Part shown: positions 53,657 to 62,820 of the stretch, in pieces | Layout of the letters: the number at the start of each line of letters is the position of its first letter | Position numbering within the stretch: position 1 is the first letter of the stretch | Source: a bacterium | GTDB taxonomy: Bacteria > Bacillota > Clostridia > Lachnospirales > Lachnospiraceae | DNA: 64,000 nucleotides | NCBI GenBank assembly: GCA_023664305.1 | Contig: JAMPFT010000002.1 | Coordinates: forward strand, 146,440-210,439 | Direction: 5' to 3' | Notes under the pieces: generated by a model | What the model was told of the DNA's origin: nothing | Seen by the model: the letters and a program-made list of their open reading frames with translations, nothing else | The model's database searches: none | Translations under genes and position numbers: made by a program

Positions 53657-54691
53657 ATGGATATGGGAAAACGAATCAAAACCCTGCGCATCGCAAAGAA
53701 GGTGAAGCAGGAGGAATTAGCCGAATATCTGGGCGTGACGGCCCAGGCGGTTTCCAAGTGGGAGACCGGGGCCAGCGCGCCGGACATCGCGCTGCTCCCG
53801 AACCTGGCGATCTTTTTCGGCGTGACCATCGACGAGCTGTTCCAGTTCCCGGACGAGGCGGAGTTTGAACGGATTGAAAATATGGTCTGGCAGGAGAGCC
53901 GGATCCGGCCGGAGACCTTTGACCACAGCGTCACGTTTCTGGAGGAGGTCATCCGAAACGACCCCAAAAACGAGCGGGCTTATCTCTGCCTGGCGGAGCT
54001 TTACAATCACAGGGCGAGGAGCGACCACAGGGCGGCGGACGGGTACGCCAGGACGGTGCTGGAGCTGAATCCGGAGGAAAAGGCGGGCTGGGTAGCCTTC
54101 CTGGAGGCGAACAACGGCGTGTGCGGGGACGAGTGGTACGACAACCACGCCGAGGTGATAGAGTACTTTAAGAAGTTTTTGGAGACAAATCCGGGAAATT
54201 ATCTGGGGCTTTACGGGATCATCGAAAATCTGCTGGCGGACGGACGGGGGGAGGAGGCCCTTCCCTATATCGAGCAGATTCGGACAGTGGCGAAAAACCA
54301 TCAGTACGAGGTGTACATGGGCGAGGTCATGCTGGGCCGGGGCGACGGGGAGAAGGCCATGGAGTACCTGGACGCGGCGGTGGAGCATTTCCCCAAGGCT
54401 TGGCAGGCCCGCTGCGACAGGGGAGACTGTCTGAAAAAGCTGGGGCGTTATCAGGAGGCGCTGGCGGATTACGAGGAATGCTTTACCATGCAGGAGCCGC
54501 CGCGGATTTCGGACGGTCTGTATTCCATGGCCCAGCTTCATGAGCGGCTGGGGGATCTGGACGGGGCGATCCGGGATCGGGAAAGGATCCTGCAGTGCCT
54601 GAAGGAAGAATACCAGACCAGCTCCGGAGAAGAGGTGGAAAAACAGCGGGAGGAGATCCGGCGTCTGAAAAGAGAGAAGGCGCAAGCCTGA
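53657..54691 (+). CDS. XRE-family regulator with TPR repeats
   Basis: 344 residues. The N-terminal HTH (RIKTLRIAKKVKQEELAEYL, then AVSKWETGASAPD) is a typical XRE domain. The rest is a series of helical tetratricopeptide-like repeats (several NPxxxxAWxxL and GDGEKAMEYL units), the fold often used to bind peptide signals. GGAGGCAAATCAA precedes the ATG. It ends 93 bp before an ECF sigma gene. Confidence 0.82.
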   Translation: MDMGKRIKTLRIAKKVKQEELAEYLGVTAQAVSKWETGASAPDIALLPNLAIFFGVTIDELFQFPDEAEFERIENMVWQESRIRPETFDHSVTFLEEVIRNDPKNERAYLCLAELYNHRARSDHRAADGYARTVLELNPEEKAGWVAFLEANNGVCGDEWYDNHAEVIEYFKKFLETNPGNYLGLYGIIENLLADGRGEEALPYIEQIRTVAKNHQYEVYMGEVMLGRGDGEKAMEYLDAAVEHFPKAWQARCDRGDCLKKLGRYQEALADYEECFTMQEPPRISDGLYSMAQLHERLGDLDGAIRDRERILQCLKEEYQTSSGEEVEKQREEIRRLKREKAQA

Positions 54692-54708
54692 AAATATTTT
54701 TGCAAAAT

Positions 54709-54735
54709 GAACCTTTCGATACCGCCGCGCGTCTA
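54709..54735 (+). promoter_or_regulatory. ECF-type promoter
   Basis: GAACCT (54709-54714) and CGTCTA (54730-54735) are 15-16 bp apart, matching the GAAC/CGTC type of ECF promoter, about 50 bp before the sigma gene. The sigma factor probably drives its own gene. Confidence 0.65.
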
Positions 54736-54784
54736 TATAGGTGAAACCGGTTTTCATCACTTGTAGACGAAAGAAGGTGAGGAT

Positions 54785-56056
54785 GTGGATGAATTTGAAA
54801 AAATGTTGGAAGCGGAGCGGGTGTCCGTGGAGCGTTTCGTGCGGTTCCGGCTGAACTCAAAAGCGGATGCGGACGACGTTTTACAGGAGGTTTACCTTGC
54901 CGCCTGTCAGAAGTTTCATCAGTTAAAAAACAGGGAATCGTTTAAGGCATGGATGATCAGTATCGCGAGAAATAAATGTAACGATTACTTTCGCAGGAAA
55001 GCGGCGCAGTACGAAATCCCGGTGGATGAAATAGCCGAAAGGGAATTGTCGGACGGCAGACACGGCGCATCGGTAGTCGCCGCAGTAAGGGAAACCTTAA
55101 GCTTGCTGGGCGATAAAGACAGGCAAATTCTGTATCTTTACTTTTGGAAAGAGCTTCCGCAGGTCGAAATTGCCAGACAACTGAACATTCCTGTCGGGAC
55201 GGTGAAAAGCAGACTGCATAAGGCAAAACAGAATTTCAAAGTCAAATATCCGCATCGCACCGAAGTATCGAAAGGAGAAAGCACTATGAAAAAGCTGCCT
55301 GAATTTATTCCCGAATACAAAATCGAAGCAAGCGCCGAGGCCCCCTTCCCGGTAAAATGGGAGGAGCTTATGGGGTGGTTCCTGGTTCCGAAGCCCGGCG
55401 AAAAACTGTCCTGGGGTATGTATGATATTCCTTCCCGGAAATGCAGCCATATTTATGACATGCAGGTTACGGGGAAAGCTAAGGTTCACGGCATCGAGGG
55501 AGTGGAACTCACGGCAAGAGAAGCGCCGTATTCGGATCAGAAGGATGTGGTCAACCGTACCTTTGTGGCACAGCTGACAGATACGCATTGCCGCTATCTG
55601 GCGACGCTTCGAAACGACGGCGACGTCCGCAATTATATCACGTTTCTGGACGGGGACGAGTTTATGCTTAACTGGGGATTCGGGGAAGATAATTGCGGCA
55701 ACGAAACCAATCTGACGGTAAAAGGCGATATCAGGAGGAGCGGGACGGCGGTTACAAGCGCGGACAAGGACTTCCTCCTGGATATTGTCGGCAGATATAC
55801 CGTTACGATCGGCGGCAAAAGCTATGACACGGTATGCGTGATGGATATTGAAACCTATAACTGCGGCGTGGTATCCGAGCAGTTTTTGGATCGAGAGGGA
55901 AGGACGGTTCTCTGGCGGAGATACAACCGTGACGATTGGGCGATCGACAGTTACGGGAAAAAATGGAGCGAACAGCTGCCGGACAACGACAGGCTTACGG
56001 TAAACGGCGTAACCTATGTTCATTGGTACGATTGCATCACCGATTATATTCTGTAA
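54785..56056 (+). CDS. ECF sigma factor fused to a C-terminal domain
   Basis: 423 residues, GTG start at 54785 (GAAGGTGAGGAT). The first ~165 residues are a complete ECF sigma: region 2 (SKADADDVLQEVYLAAC, FKAWMISIARNKCNDYFRR) and region 4 (ARQLNIPVGTVKSRLHKAKQ). The remaining ~255 residues (from MKKLPEFIPEYKIEAS) are a beta-rich domain of unknown family, in frame with no stop. An internal AAAGGAG and ATG at 55286 stand at the junction, so a separate C-terminal product may also be made. Confidence 0.8.
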   Translation: MDEFEKMLEAERVSVERFVRFRLNSKADADDVLQEVYLAACQKFHQLKNRESFKAWMISIARNKCNDYFRRKAAQYEIPVDEIAERELSDGRHGASVVAAVRETLSLLGDKDRQILYLYFWKELPQVEIARQLNIPVGTVKSRLHKAKQNFKVKYPHRTEVSKGESTMKKLPEFIPEYKIEASAEAPFPVKWEELMGWFLVPKPGEKLSWGMYDIPSRKCSHIYDMQVTGKAKVHGIEGVELTAREAPYSDQKDVVNRTFVAQLTDTHCRYLATLRNDGDVRNYITFLDGDEFMLNWGFGEDNCGNETNLTVKGDIRRSGTAVTSADKDFLLDIVGRYTVTIGGKSYDTVCVMDIETYNCGVVSEQFLDREGRTVLWRRYNRDDWAIDSYGKKWSEQLPDNDRLTVNGVTYVHWYDCITDYIL

Positions 56057-56088
56057 AAAAAACGTCATAAAGTTTCCGACAGAGTATA

Positions 56089-56130
56089 AAGCGGCGGGGC
56101 AGGAAGCAAATTTCTGCCCCGCCGCTTTTT
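56089..56130 (+). terminator. Strong intrinsic terminator
   Basis: AAGCGGCGGGGCAG (56089-56102) pairs with CTGCCCCGCCGCTT (56114-56127) and is followed by TTT. Confidence 0.85.
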
Positions 56131-56242
56131 GAAGGTGCGTTCGGCAGCGCACGTTTCTAAGCGGCAAATCAAACCCGTCAAATCAAACCCGCGCAGATTA
56201 TGCTTGCATTTTATCCGCTTTTAGAGTAATATTTTAGCAGGC

Positions 56243-56266
56243 ACCTCCTGACAGGTGCTTTTTCAG
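56243..56266 (+). terminator. Second terminator-like hairpin before the YcxB-like gene
   Basis: GCACCT and AGGTGC flank CCTGAC and are followed by TTTTT. It lies 25 bp before the next gene and may attenuate it. Confidence 0.5.
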
Positions 56267-56290
56267 GATGCGATATAAAAGGAGAATACG

Positions 56291-56767
56291 ATGATAGAGT
56301 TTGATGTGAAGATAGGGGCGAAGGATTTGTATGATTACCTGCTGAGGCACTCCTACAACAGTGCGGCGGGAATTATCGGAAGCTGTTTCGGCGCGTTCCT
56401 GATCGTGTTTGCGGTAATGAAAGGACAGTGGCTGTATCTGGTGTTGGGGGTAATTATGTTACTTTACCTGCCCTGGACGCTGTATATCCGGAGTAAGCAG
56501 CAGGTGGTGAGCAATCCCAGCTTTCAGCAGCCCCTTCACTATATGCTGGACGATCAGGGCCTTACCATTTCCCAGGGGGAGGATTCCGTACAGTATCTGT
56601 GGGGGGAAATGTATAAGGCGGTATCCACGGGAAGGAGCGTTATTGTCTACACGTCCCGGATCAACGCGACGATTTTTCCCAGAAAGCAGATGGGGGATCA
56701 GGGAACCGCGGTGATTGAGATGATTTCGACCCACATGCCGCCCGGAAAAGTGAAAATACGCAGCTGA
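56291..56767 (+). CDS. YcxB-like membrane protein
   Basis: 158 residues with two adjacent membrane segments near residues 28-64 and a beta-rich C-terminal part (SVQYLWGEMYKAVSTGRSV) that fits the YcxB-like family. AAAGGAG precedes the ATG. Role unknown. It is separated from the t6A cluster by 86 bp and has two hairpins upstream. Confidence 0.65.
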   Translation: MIEFDVKIGAKDLYDYLLRHSYNSAAGIIGSCFGAFLIVFAVMKGQWLYLVLGVIMLLYLPWTLYIRSKQQVVSNPSFQQPLHYMLDDQGLTISQGEDSVQYLWGEMYKAVSTGRSVIVYTSRINATIFPRKQMGDQGTAVIEMISTHMPPGKVKIRS

Positions 56768-56853
56768 GGCGGAGAAGTCGCTGTACGCGGAAAAAGGATG
56801 TTTCGGGCGCAGAGTCCGGAGGAGGCTTTTGAGTCGGACGCATGGGGAGAAGC

Positions 56854-57318
56854 ATGGAAGAGATCGGAAAGCGTTTGAGCGCGGGGGAAAAACTGGTGTA
56901 TGAGGTGCAGAGTCCGGAAGAGACCTTTGAACTGGGACGCCGCCTGGGAGAAGAGGCGGTCTCGGGGGAGGTCTATGCGTTGATCGGGGATCTCGGCGCG
57001 GGAAAGACCGTGTTTACGCAGGGCTTTGCCGCAGGCTTAAAGATTACGGAGCCTGTAAACAGTCCTACCTTTACCGTTCTGCAGATTTATGAGGAGGGGC
57101 GTCTTCCTTTCTGTCATTTTGACGTGTACCGCATTGCGGACGTGGAAGAGATGGAAGAGATCGGCTACGAGGACTGCTTTTACGGGGACGGTGTGTCCGT
57201 GGTGGAATGGGCGGGGCTGGTAGAGGAGATCCTGCCGCGTCATTACCGGCGTGTGACCATCGAAAAGGAGCCGGAAAAAGGATTTGACTATCGCAGGATT
57301 ACGTTGGAAAGCGTGTAA
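56854..57318 (+). CDS. tsaE: tRNA t6A ATPase TsaE
   Basis: 154 residues from the ATG at 56854 (GGGGAG upstream). Walker A GDLGAGKTVFTQGF, NSPTFTVL and the FHFDVYRI-like CHFDVYRIAD are diagnostic, followed by VVEWAGLVEEILP. TsaE is an ATPase needed with TsaB and TsaD to make threonylcarbamoyl-adenosine at tRNA position 37. Ends 11 bp before tsaB. Confidence 0.96.
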   Translation: MEEIGKRLSAGEKLVYEVQSPEETFELGRRLGEEAVSGEVYALIGDLGAGKTVFTQGFAAGLKITEPVNSPTFTVLQIYEEGRLPFCHFDVYRIADVEEMEEIGYEDCFYGDGVSVVEWAGLVEEILPRHYRRVTIEKEPEKGFDYRRITLESV

Positions 57319-57329
57319 GAAGGATAGAG

Positions 57330-58052
57330 ATGAAGATATTGGGAATTGACAGTTCGGGGCTGGTGGCAGGCGTGGCTGTGGTGGAGGATGACCGGCTTGT
57401 GGGGGAGTATACCACCGATTATAAAAAGACGCATTCGCAGACGCTGCTGCCCATGCTGGACGAACTGAAAAAAATGATTGAGTTGGAGCTTGACAGCATC
57501 GACGCGATAGCCGTCGCGTCCGGTCCCGGTTCCTTTACCGGGCTGCGCATCGGTTCCGCTACGGCAAAGGGGCTGGGGCTTGCGCTAAAAAAGCCGCTTG
57601 TGGAGGTGCCGACGCTGGAAGGGCTTGCCTGGAATCTGTGGGGAACGGAAAGCCTTGTCTGTCCGATGATGGACGCCAGAAGAAATCAGGTCTACACCGC
57701 GGTGTATGAATTTGTTCCGGAGGGGGAGGGCTTTGCGCTGAAAAGCGTTGTTCCTCAGAGTCCCAGAGAGATCGGGGACATTTTGGAAACCGTCAACAAA
57801 CTGGGGAGACAGGTGATCTTTCTGGGAGACGGCGTCCCTGTGTATCTGCCGCAGATCCGCGAGCTGATCCGGGTGGAATACCGTGTTGCTCCCGCGGGCT
57901 GCAACAGACAGCGGGCCGCGTGTATCGCCGCGCTGGGAGCGGTTTATTATAGCTGTGGCCGGACGGTGGAGGCGGATCTGCATCAGCCGGAATATCTGCG
58001 CAAGAGTCAGGCGGAGCGTGAGCAGGACGAAAGGGCGCGGGAGGGGCGGTAA
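57330..58052 (+). CDS. tsaB: tRNA t6A protein TsaB
   Basis: 240 residues. ILGIDSSGLVAGVAVVEDD at the start, the SGPGSFTGLRIG motif and the short actin-like ATPase fold show TsaB, the TsaD partner. GAAGGATAGAG precedes the ATG. Confidence 0.96.
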   Translation: MKILGIDSSGLVAGVAVVEDDRLVGEYTTDYKKTHSQTLLPMLDELKKMIELELDSIDAIAVASGPGSFTGLRIGSATAKGLGLALKKPLVEVPTLEGLAWNLWGTESLVCPMMDARRNQVYTAVYEFVPEGEGFALKSVVPQSPREIGDILETVNKLGRQVIFLGDGVPVYLPQIRELIRVEYRVAPAGCNRQRAACIAALGAVYYSCGRTVEADLHQPEYLRKSQAEREQDERAREGR

Positions 58053-58180
58053 CTGTTTTGCCGGGCCGCTTTTCACGGTAAAGCAGATGCTTGCCGCGGA
58101 GATTCCGGCCGGTATTGGCGGCTGCGCTGCTTTGTGAGACAGCTGCGGATAATTTGCGATAGGCGCGGGAAGGAGTCGGG

Positions 58181-58624
58181 ATGGATATTACGGTGCGCGC
58201 GCTGCGGGATGAGGATATCGCGGGGGTAGCTGAAATAGAAGCGGAGTCTTTCTCTATGCCATGGTCGGAGCAGGCGTTCCGGGAGCTGCTTTCCCGCCCT
58301 TACTGCAGGTATCTTGTGGCGCTGGCGGAGGGAAAGCCGGTCGGCTGCTGCGGGTATACCGATAGCTGCGGTGTGGCCAACATTGACAATGTAGTGGTTG
58401 CGCCAAAGTTTCGGGGCAGGGGGATTGCTCAGGCGATGCTGCGGGAGCTGATCGCCCGGGGAGAGGCGGAGGGCGTGGAAGCCTTTACGCTGGAGGTGAG
58501 GGTCGGCAATGCGCCCGCCATTCACCTGTACGAAAAGCTTGGTTTCGTCTCCGAGGGAATCCGTCCGAAATTTTATGAAAAGCCGACGGAGGACGCCAAT
58601 ATTATGTGGAGACGCAGGAAATAA
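58181..58624 (+). CDS. rimI: Ribosomal-protein-S18-alanine N-acetyltransferase RimI
   Basis: 147 residues of the GNAT fold with the acetyl-CoA-binding VAPKFRGRGIAQAML and the C-terminal FTLEVRVGNAPAIHLYEKLGF. RimI acetylates the N-terminus of ribosomal protein S18. It sits in its usual place next to tsaB. AAGGAGTCGGG precedes the ATG. Confidence 0.92.
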   Translation: MDITVRALRDEDIAGVAEIEAESFSMPWSEQAFRELLSRPYCRYLVALAEGKPVGCCGYTDSCGVANIDNVVVAPKFRGRGIAQAMLRELIARGEAEGVEAFTLEVRVGNAPAIHLYEKLGFVSEGIRPKFYEKPTEDANIMWRRRK

Positions 58625-58702
58625 CGGTAACAACAATTACCACAGCCGCATCGGCTTTTCTTCTGATAAAATAGAGGCAGCTGCACGGTTTTGGCAGCTG
58701 CG

Positions 58703-58890
58703 GACAAAGGGAAACAAGGTCGGGACAGTCCGGAGGGAACAAAGTCGGGACGGTCCGGCGGAGACAAAGTCGGGACAGTCCGGAGGGAACAAAGCCGGGA
58801 ACGGTCCGGCGGGAGACAAAGTCGGGACGGTTCGGCGGAAACAAAAGCCGGGAACGGTCCCGGTGAGAAAAAGCGGGAACGGTTCCGGAC
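58703..58890. repeat. Minisatellite, ~25-bp unit, about 7 copies
   Basis: Units read ACAAAGTCGGGACAGTCCGG with variants (AAAGCCGGGAACGGTCCGG and others). It fills the gap between rimI and the small zinc-ribbon gene. The long minus-strand frame across it is a by-product of the repeat. Confidence 0.9.
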
Positions 58891-58911
58891 GGATACGAGA
58901 GGAAGAGCAGG

Positions 58912-59169
58912 ATGCGTAAATTCGAAAAAGGCACGGAAAAGAAAATAACGCAGGTTGTATGCAACATGTGCGGGAGAGAGTTGAAGCTTGAGGACGGCTG
59001 CCTGAGAGAGGGATGCTTTTCGGGAGAGGCGGCGTTCGGCTATTTCAGCCGCAAGGACGGGACGCTGCAGCGCTTTGACCTGTGTGAGGATTGTTATGAC
59101 GAGATGACAGCCCGGTTTCGGATCCCGGCGGAGACCGCGGAGGATCCGGAGCTTGTCTGGGAGGTATAG
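58912..59169 (+). CDS. Small cysteine-rich protein
   Basis: 85 residues, with two Cys pairs (CNMCGREL and DLCEDCYDEM) and a lone Cys pair region (GCLREGCF), likely a zinc-binding fold. No known family was recognised. Ends 15 bp before rnz in the same direction. AGAGCAGG precedes the ATG. Confidence 0.65.
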   Translation: MRKFEKGTEKKITQVVCNMCGRELKLEDGCLREGCFSGEAAFGYFSRKDGTLQRFDLCEDCYDEMTARFRIPAETAEDPELVWEV

Positions 59170-59184
59170 ACGCGGAGGTTTGAA

Positions 59185-60099
59185 ATGCTGGATGTAAGCT
59201 TGCTGGGGACAGGCGGGATGATGCCGCTGCCCTATCGGTGGCTCACCGCCCTGATGCTGCGGTATAACGGGAGAAGTATCCTGATCGACTGCGGGGAGGG
59301 CACGCAGATTGCGCTGCGGGAAAAGGGCTGGAGTCCCAACCCTATCGACATTATCTGTTTTACCCATTATCACGCGGATCATATCAGCGGACTGCCCGGT
59401 ATGCTTTTAACCATGGGCAATGCGGAGCGGACAGAGCCCCTTTTGCTGATCGGCCCCAAAGGCCTTGCAAGGACGGTGAACGCTCTTCGGACGATTGCCC
59501 CTGAGCTGCCCTTTGAAATAAATTACAGGGAGATCGAGGAGAAGGAACAGGAATTTTCTTTTGAAGGTTTTCGGATTAAGGCTTTCAAGGTGAACCATAG
59601 TGTGGTATGCTATGGATATAGCGTGATCGTAGACAGAGCGGGACGCTTTGACAGAGACAGGGCCCTGGAGCAGGAGATTCCCATGAAATTCTGGAGCAGG
59701 CTGCAGAAGGGAGAAGTCATCGAGGAGCAGGGCCGCATCTTTACGCCGGAGATGGTGCTGGGGGCGGCAAGAAAGGGGATTAAGGTGACATACTGCACCG
59801 ATTCCCGGCCTGCGGATTCCATAACGGCGAACGCGGCGGGCTCGGATCTGTTGATTCTGGAAGGCATGTACGGCGAGCCCGACAAGCTCACGAAGGCCAG
59901 GGAAAACAGACATATGACCATGTACGAGGCGGCAAGGATCGCCAGGGAGGCGGACGTGCCTGAGCTCTGGCTGACGCATTACAGCCCTTCCCTGATGCAT
60001 CCGGAGGAGTATCTGGACGAGGTCCGGAAGATTTTTCCGGGGACGGTAGCGGCCAGGGACGGCAGGACGGTGGAACTTAACTTTGACGAAGAACAGTGA
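59185..60099 (+). CDS. rnz: Ribonuclease Z
   Basis: 304 residues. The metallo-beta-lactamase motif THYHADHISGLPG (two His, Asp, His), the GTQIALREKG region and the C-terminal LTHYSPS motif are those of RNase Z/ElaC, which trims the 3' end of pre-tRNA. Position next to the t6A genes and tRNA genes fits. Confidence 0.94.
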   Translation: MLDVSLLGTGGMMPLPYRWLTALMLRYNGRSILIDCGEGTQIALREKGWSPNPIDIICFTHYHADHISGLPGMLLTMGNAERTEPLLLIGPKGLARTVNALRTIAPELPFEINYREIEEKEQEFSFEGFRIKAFKVNHSVVCYGYSVIVDRAGRFDRDRALEQEIPMKFWSRLQKGEVIEEQGRIFTPEMVLGAARKGIKVTYCTDSRPADSITANAAGSDLLILEGMYGEPDKLTKARENRHMTMYEAARIAREADVPELWLTHYSPSLMHPEEYLDEVRKIFPGTVAARDGRTVELNFDEEQ

Positions 60100-60107
60100 G
60101 GTGGCGC

Positions 60108-60692
60108 ATGAAAAAATCGACGGTGGCAGTGACAGTAATACTTCTTGTAGTAATTGTCGGCGTGGTGGGCATCTTTGCTTTTTTGACGGGAAAGGCCAGA
60201 ACCGAGTCGCTTGAGGCAGCCATGACGCCTGTGCAGAAGGTGCTTGCAGTGGATCTGGACCGGAGTTATCCCGGGACGGTGAAGGAGGTAGTCAAGCTGT
60301 ATACGGAGATCGAAAAGTGCTTCTATAACGAAGACTGCACGGAGGAGGAGATCGAACAGCTTGGCATGCAGGCCAGAAAGCTTTATGACGACGAGCTGCT
60401 GGCGGCCAATGATGTGGATACCTATCTGATCCGGCTCAAGACCGATATCCAAAATATCAGGAACGCAAAGAAGAGACTGAACAGCGTGGCGGTGGCGTCG
60501 GCGGCCAATGTGGAAACCTTTACCGACGACGGATACACATTTGCCAGGATTTACTGCGGGTACACGGTGAAGGAAGGCAATAAGGCAAGCGCGTCCGAAG
60601 GCAGAGTTTTCCTGCTGCGCCGGGACGAGAACAGACGGTGGAAGATTTACGGATGGGAGTCGTCCGATCTGGTGAATCCGGGAGGAAACTGA
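60108..60692 (+). CDS. Membrane-anchored protein of unknown function
   Basis: 194 residues from the ATG at 60108 (GAGGTGG upstream). One N-terminal membrane helix (VAVTVILLVVIVGVVGIFAF) followed by an outside domain of ~150 residues that is helical (VDTYLIRLKTDIQNIRNAKK) with a beta-rich tail. No known family was recognised. Overlaps the rnz tail region by operon spacing of 8 bp. Confidence 0.7.
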   Translation: MKKSTVAVTVILLVVIVGVVGIFAFLTGKARTESLEAAMTPVQKVLAVDLDRSYPGTVKEVVKLYTEIEKCFYNEDCTEEEIEQLGMQARKLYDDELLAANDVDTYLIRLKTDIQNIRNAKKRLNSVAVASAANVETFTDDGYTFARIYCGYTVKEGNKASASEGRVFLLRRDENRRWKIYGWESSDLVNPGGN

Positions 60693-60701
60693 CCGTTGCG
60701 A

Positions 60702-60864
60702 GGATGAGCGGAGACGCGAGTCGGGCAGGATGAAGGAAAGCAAAACATGACTGCAAGGATGAGCGAAGACGTGAGCCGGGCAGGACGAAGGAAAGCAAAA
60801 CCGACCGCCGCGGATGAGCGGAGATATAAGCCGGGCAGGACGAAGGAAAGTAAGACTGCCTGTT
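60702..60864. repeat. Minisatellite, ~55-bp unit, 3 copies
   Basis: Each unit starts GGATGAGCGGAGACG (or GAAGACG, GAGATA) and includes CGGGCAGGACGAAGGAAAG. It fills the gap before tsaD and puts false ATGs in frame with it. Confidence 0.85.
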
Positions 60865-60897
60865 GTAAGTATGGGCGGAGGACAGGGGGAATACGGT

Positions 60898-61923
60898 TTG
60901 GAACAGTTGAATACGGAGGACTCTCTGATATTGGCCATAGAGAGCTCCTGCGACGAGACAGCAGCCTCTGTGGTGAGAAACGGCAGAGAGGTGCTGTCTA
61001 ATGTTATTTATTCGCAGATTGCGCTGCATACACAGTTTGGGGGCGTGGTGCCGGAAATCGCGTCCAGAAAGCATATCGAAAAGATCAATCAGGTCATCCG
61101 GCAGGCGCTGAAGGAAGCGGATGCGGCGCTGGCGGACATTACGGCTGTTGCGGTGACCTACGGCCCCGGACTGGTGGGGGCGCTTCTGGTCGGGGTTGCG
61201 GAAGCCAAGGCAATCAGCTTTGCCACGGGGATTCCCCTGGTAGGTGTACACCATATCAGCGGTCACATCAGCGCGAATTACATCGAGCACAAAGAGCTGG
61301 AGCCGCCCTTTGTGTGTCTGGTGGCGTCCGGCGGGCATTCCCATCTGGTGATTGTGAAGGATTACGGTGTGTATGAGATTATTGGGCGGACGAGAGATGA
61401 CGCGGCGGGGGAGGCCTTCGACAAGGTGGCGCGGGCCATCGGTCTGGGATATCCCGGCGGCCCCAAAATCGACAGACTGTCAAAGGAGGGGAATCCGGAT
61501 GCCGTTCCCTTTCCCAGGGCGAAGGTGGCGGAAAACGAGTATGATTTCAGCTTCAGCGGGCTGAAGTCGGCGGTTTTAAATTATCTGAATTTCTGTAAGA
61601 TGAGGGGAGAGGAAGTAAACCGGGCGGATGTGGCGGCTTCCTTCCAGAAGGCGGTCATCGATGTCCTGGTAGAGCATTCTCTTCATGCGGTCAACGCTTT
61701 CGGGTATCGGAAGTTTGCCATTGCGGGCGGCGTTGCCGCCAATTCTTCCCTGAGGGAGGCTTTTTGCCGGGAGTGCGGGGCGAGAGGGATCGACTTCTAT
61801 TACCCGTCGCCTGTGTACTGCACCGACAATGCGGCGATGATCGGCGTGGCCGGTTATTATGAGTATAAAAAGGGCGTCCGCCATGGACTTGACCTGAACG
61901 CGGCGCCGAATCTGAAATTATAA
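60898..61923 (+). CDS. tsaD: tRNA t6A transferase TsaD
   Basis: 341 residues if it starts with TTG at 60898 (AGGGGGA eight bases ahead). ATGs at 60871 and 60814 are also open, but the latter lies inside the minisatellite. [16 protein letters not shown] is the conserved N-terminus; metal-binding His residues lie in GVHHISGHI, and SGGHSHLV and the [15 protein letters not shown] ending are diagnostic. It transfers the threonylcarbamoyl group to A37. Confidence 0.95.
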   Translation: MEQLNTEDSLILAIESSCDETAASVVRNGREVLSNVIYSQIALHTQFGGVVPEIASRKHIEKINQVIRQALKEADAALADITAVAVTYGPGLVGALLVGVAEAKAISFATGIPLVGVHHISGHISANYIEHKELEPPFVCLVASGGHSHLVIVKDYGVYEIIGRTRDDAAGEAFDKVARAIGLGYPGGPKIDRLSKEGNPDAVPFPRAKVAENEYDFSFSGLKSAVLNYLNFCKMRGEEVNRADVAASFQKAVIDVLVEHSLHAVNAFGYRKFAIAGGVAANSSLREAFCRECGARGIDFYYPSPVYCTDNAAMIGVAGYYEYKKGVRHGLDLNAAPNLKL

Positions 61924-62011
61924 AGAGCGTATTTGCTGGGAAATTTTGTCTTGGTCGGAGCCGTCGTGCGGCGTTTCAGGCCGATGGCGATGGGATAAAA
62001 GAGGGAGCGGT

Positions 62012-62770
62012 ATGGAGAGGAAACCGGAGGGACAAAGACCGGGCTGCAGCGTGATCCTTTTGGCAGGCGGCAGCGGAAAAAGAATGGGGACCGGACGGCC
62101 GAAGCAATATCTGGAAATTGCCGGAAAGCCGTTAATCTGGTATCCGCTGTATGCGCTGGAGAAATCTGCCGTTGTGGACGATTGTATCCTGGTGGTGCCG
62201 GAGGGCGATATCGACTACGCGAAGGAAAAAATAGTTCAAGCGGGTCAATTTTCCAAGGTGCTTGCCGTCGTGGCGGGAGGCCGGGAGCGGTATGAGTCCG
62301 TGTGGCGCGGAATCCGGGCGTTGACGGAGCGTGGACCGGGGGAGGCGTCCCGGATCGTGATGATCCATGACGGGGCCAGGCCCTGCCTGACGGAGGAGGT
62401 TTTGGAGAGATGTCTTTACGGCGCGCTGGAGTATGGCGCGTGTACGGCTGCGGTTCCGTCCAAGGATACGGTTACTCTTTCCGACGGCGAGGGCTTTGAG
62501 GCGGAGACGCCTGAACGGAAATATGTCTGGAACGTACAGACGCCCCAGGCCTTCCGGCGGGAAATTCTTCTGCCTGCCTTTGAAAGGATGGCCGCGGAGC
62601 TGGAGACAGAGGGCCGGGAGAAGCTTTCCTGGATTACGGACGACGTCAGCGTGGTGCGTCATTACACCGGCGCACGGATCCGGCTGGTACAGGGAGATTA
62701 CCGCAACCTCAAGGTGACCACGGTGGAGGATCTGCGGATTGCGGAGAGTTTTCTGAAGGAAGGATTCTGA
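62012..62770 (+). CDS. ispD: 2-C-methyl-D-erythritol 4-phosphate cytidylyltransferase
   Basis: 252 residues from the ATG at 62012 (AGAGGGAGC upstream). The nucleotidyltransferase loop LLAGGSGKRMGTGRPKQYL, VAGGRERYESV and MIHDGARPCL are IspD signatures, with VQTPQAFR near the end. IspD makes CDP-ME in the MEP isoprenoid pathway. Confidence 0.95.
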   Translation: MERKPEGQRPGCSVILLAGGSGKRMGTGRPKQYLEIAGKPLIWYPLYALEKSAVVDDCILVVPEGDIDYAKEKIVQAGQFSKVLAVVAGGRERYESVWRGIRALTERGPGEASRIVMIHDGARPCLTEEVLERCLYGALEYGACTAAVPSKDTVTLSDGEGFEAETPERKYVWNVQTPQAFRREILLPAFERMAAELETEGREKLSWITDDVSVVRHYTGARIRLVQGDYRNLKVTTVEDLRIAESFLKEGF

Positions 62771-62820
62771 CGGCGCATCCGTACCGATGACAGCAAAACG
62801 ACAATATTTGGAGGAAGAAA

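Noticed and set aside
58573-59382. Minus-strand open frame of 269 codons after rimI
   Set aside because: Its SRLCSLRTVPTL-type repeats come from the minisatellite and it covers rnz and the small zinc-binding gene on the other strand.
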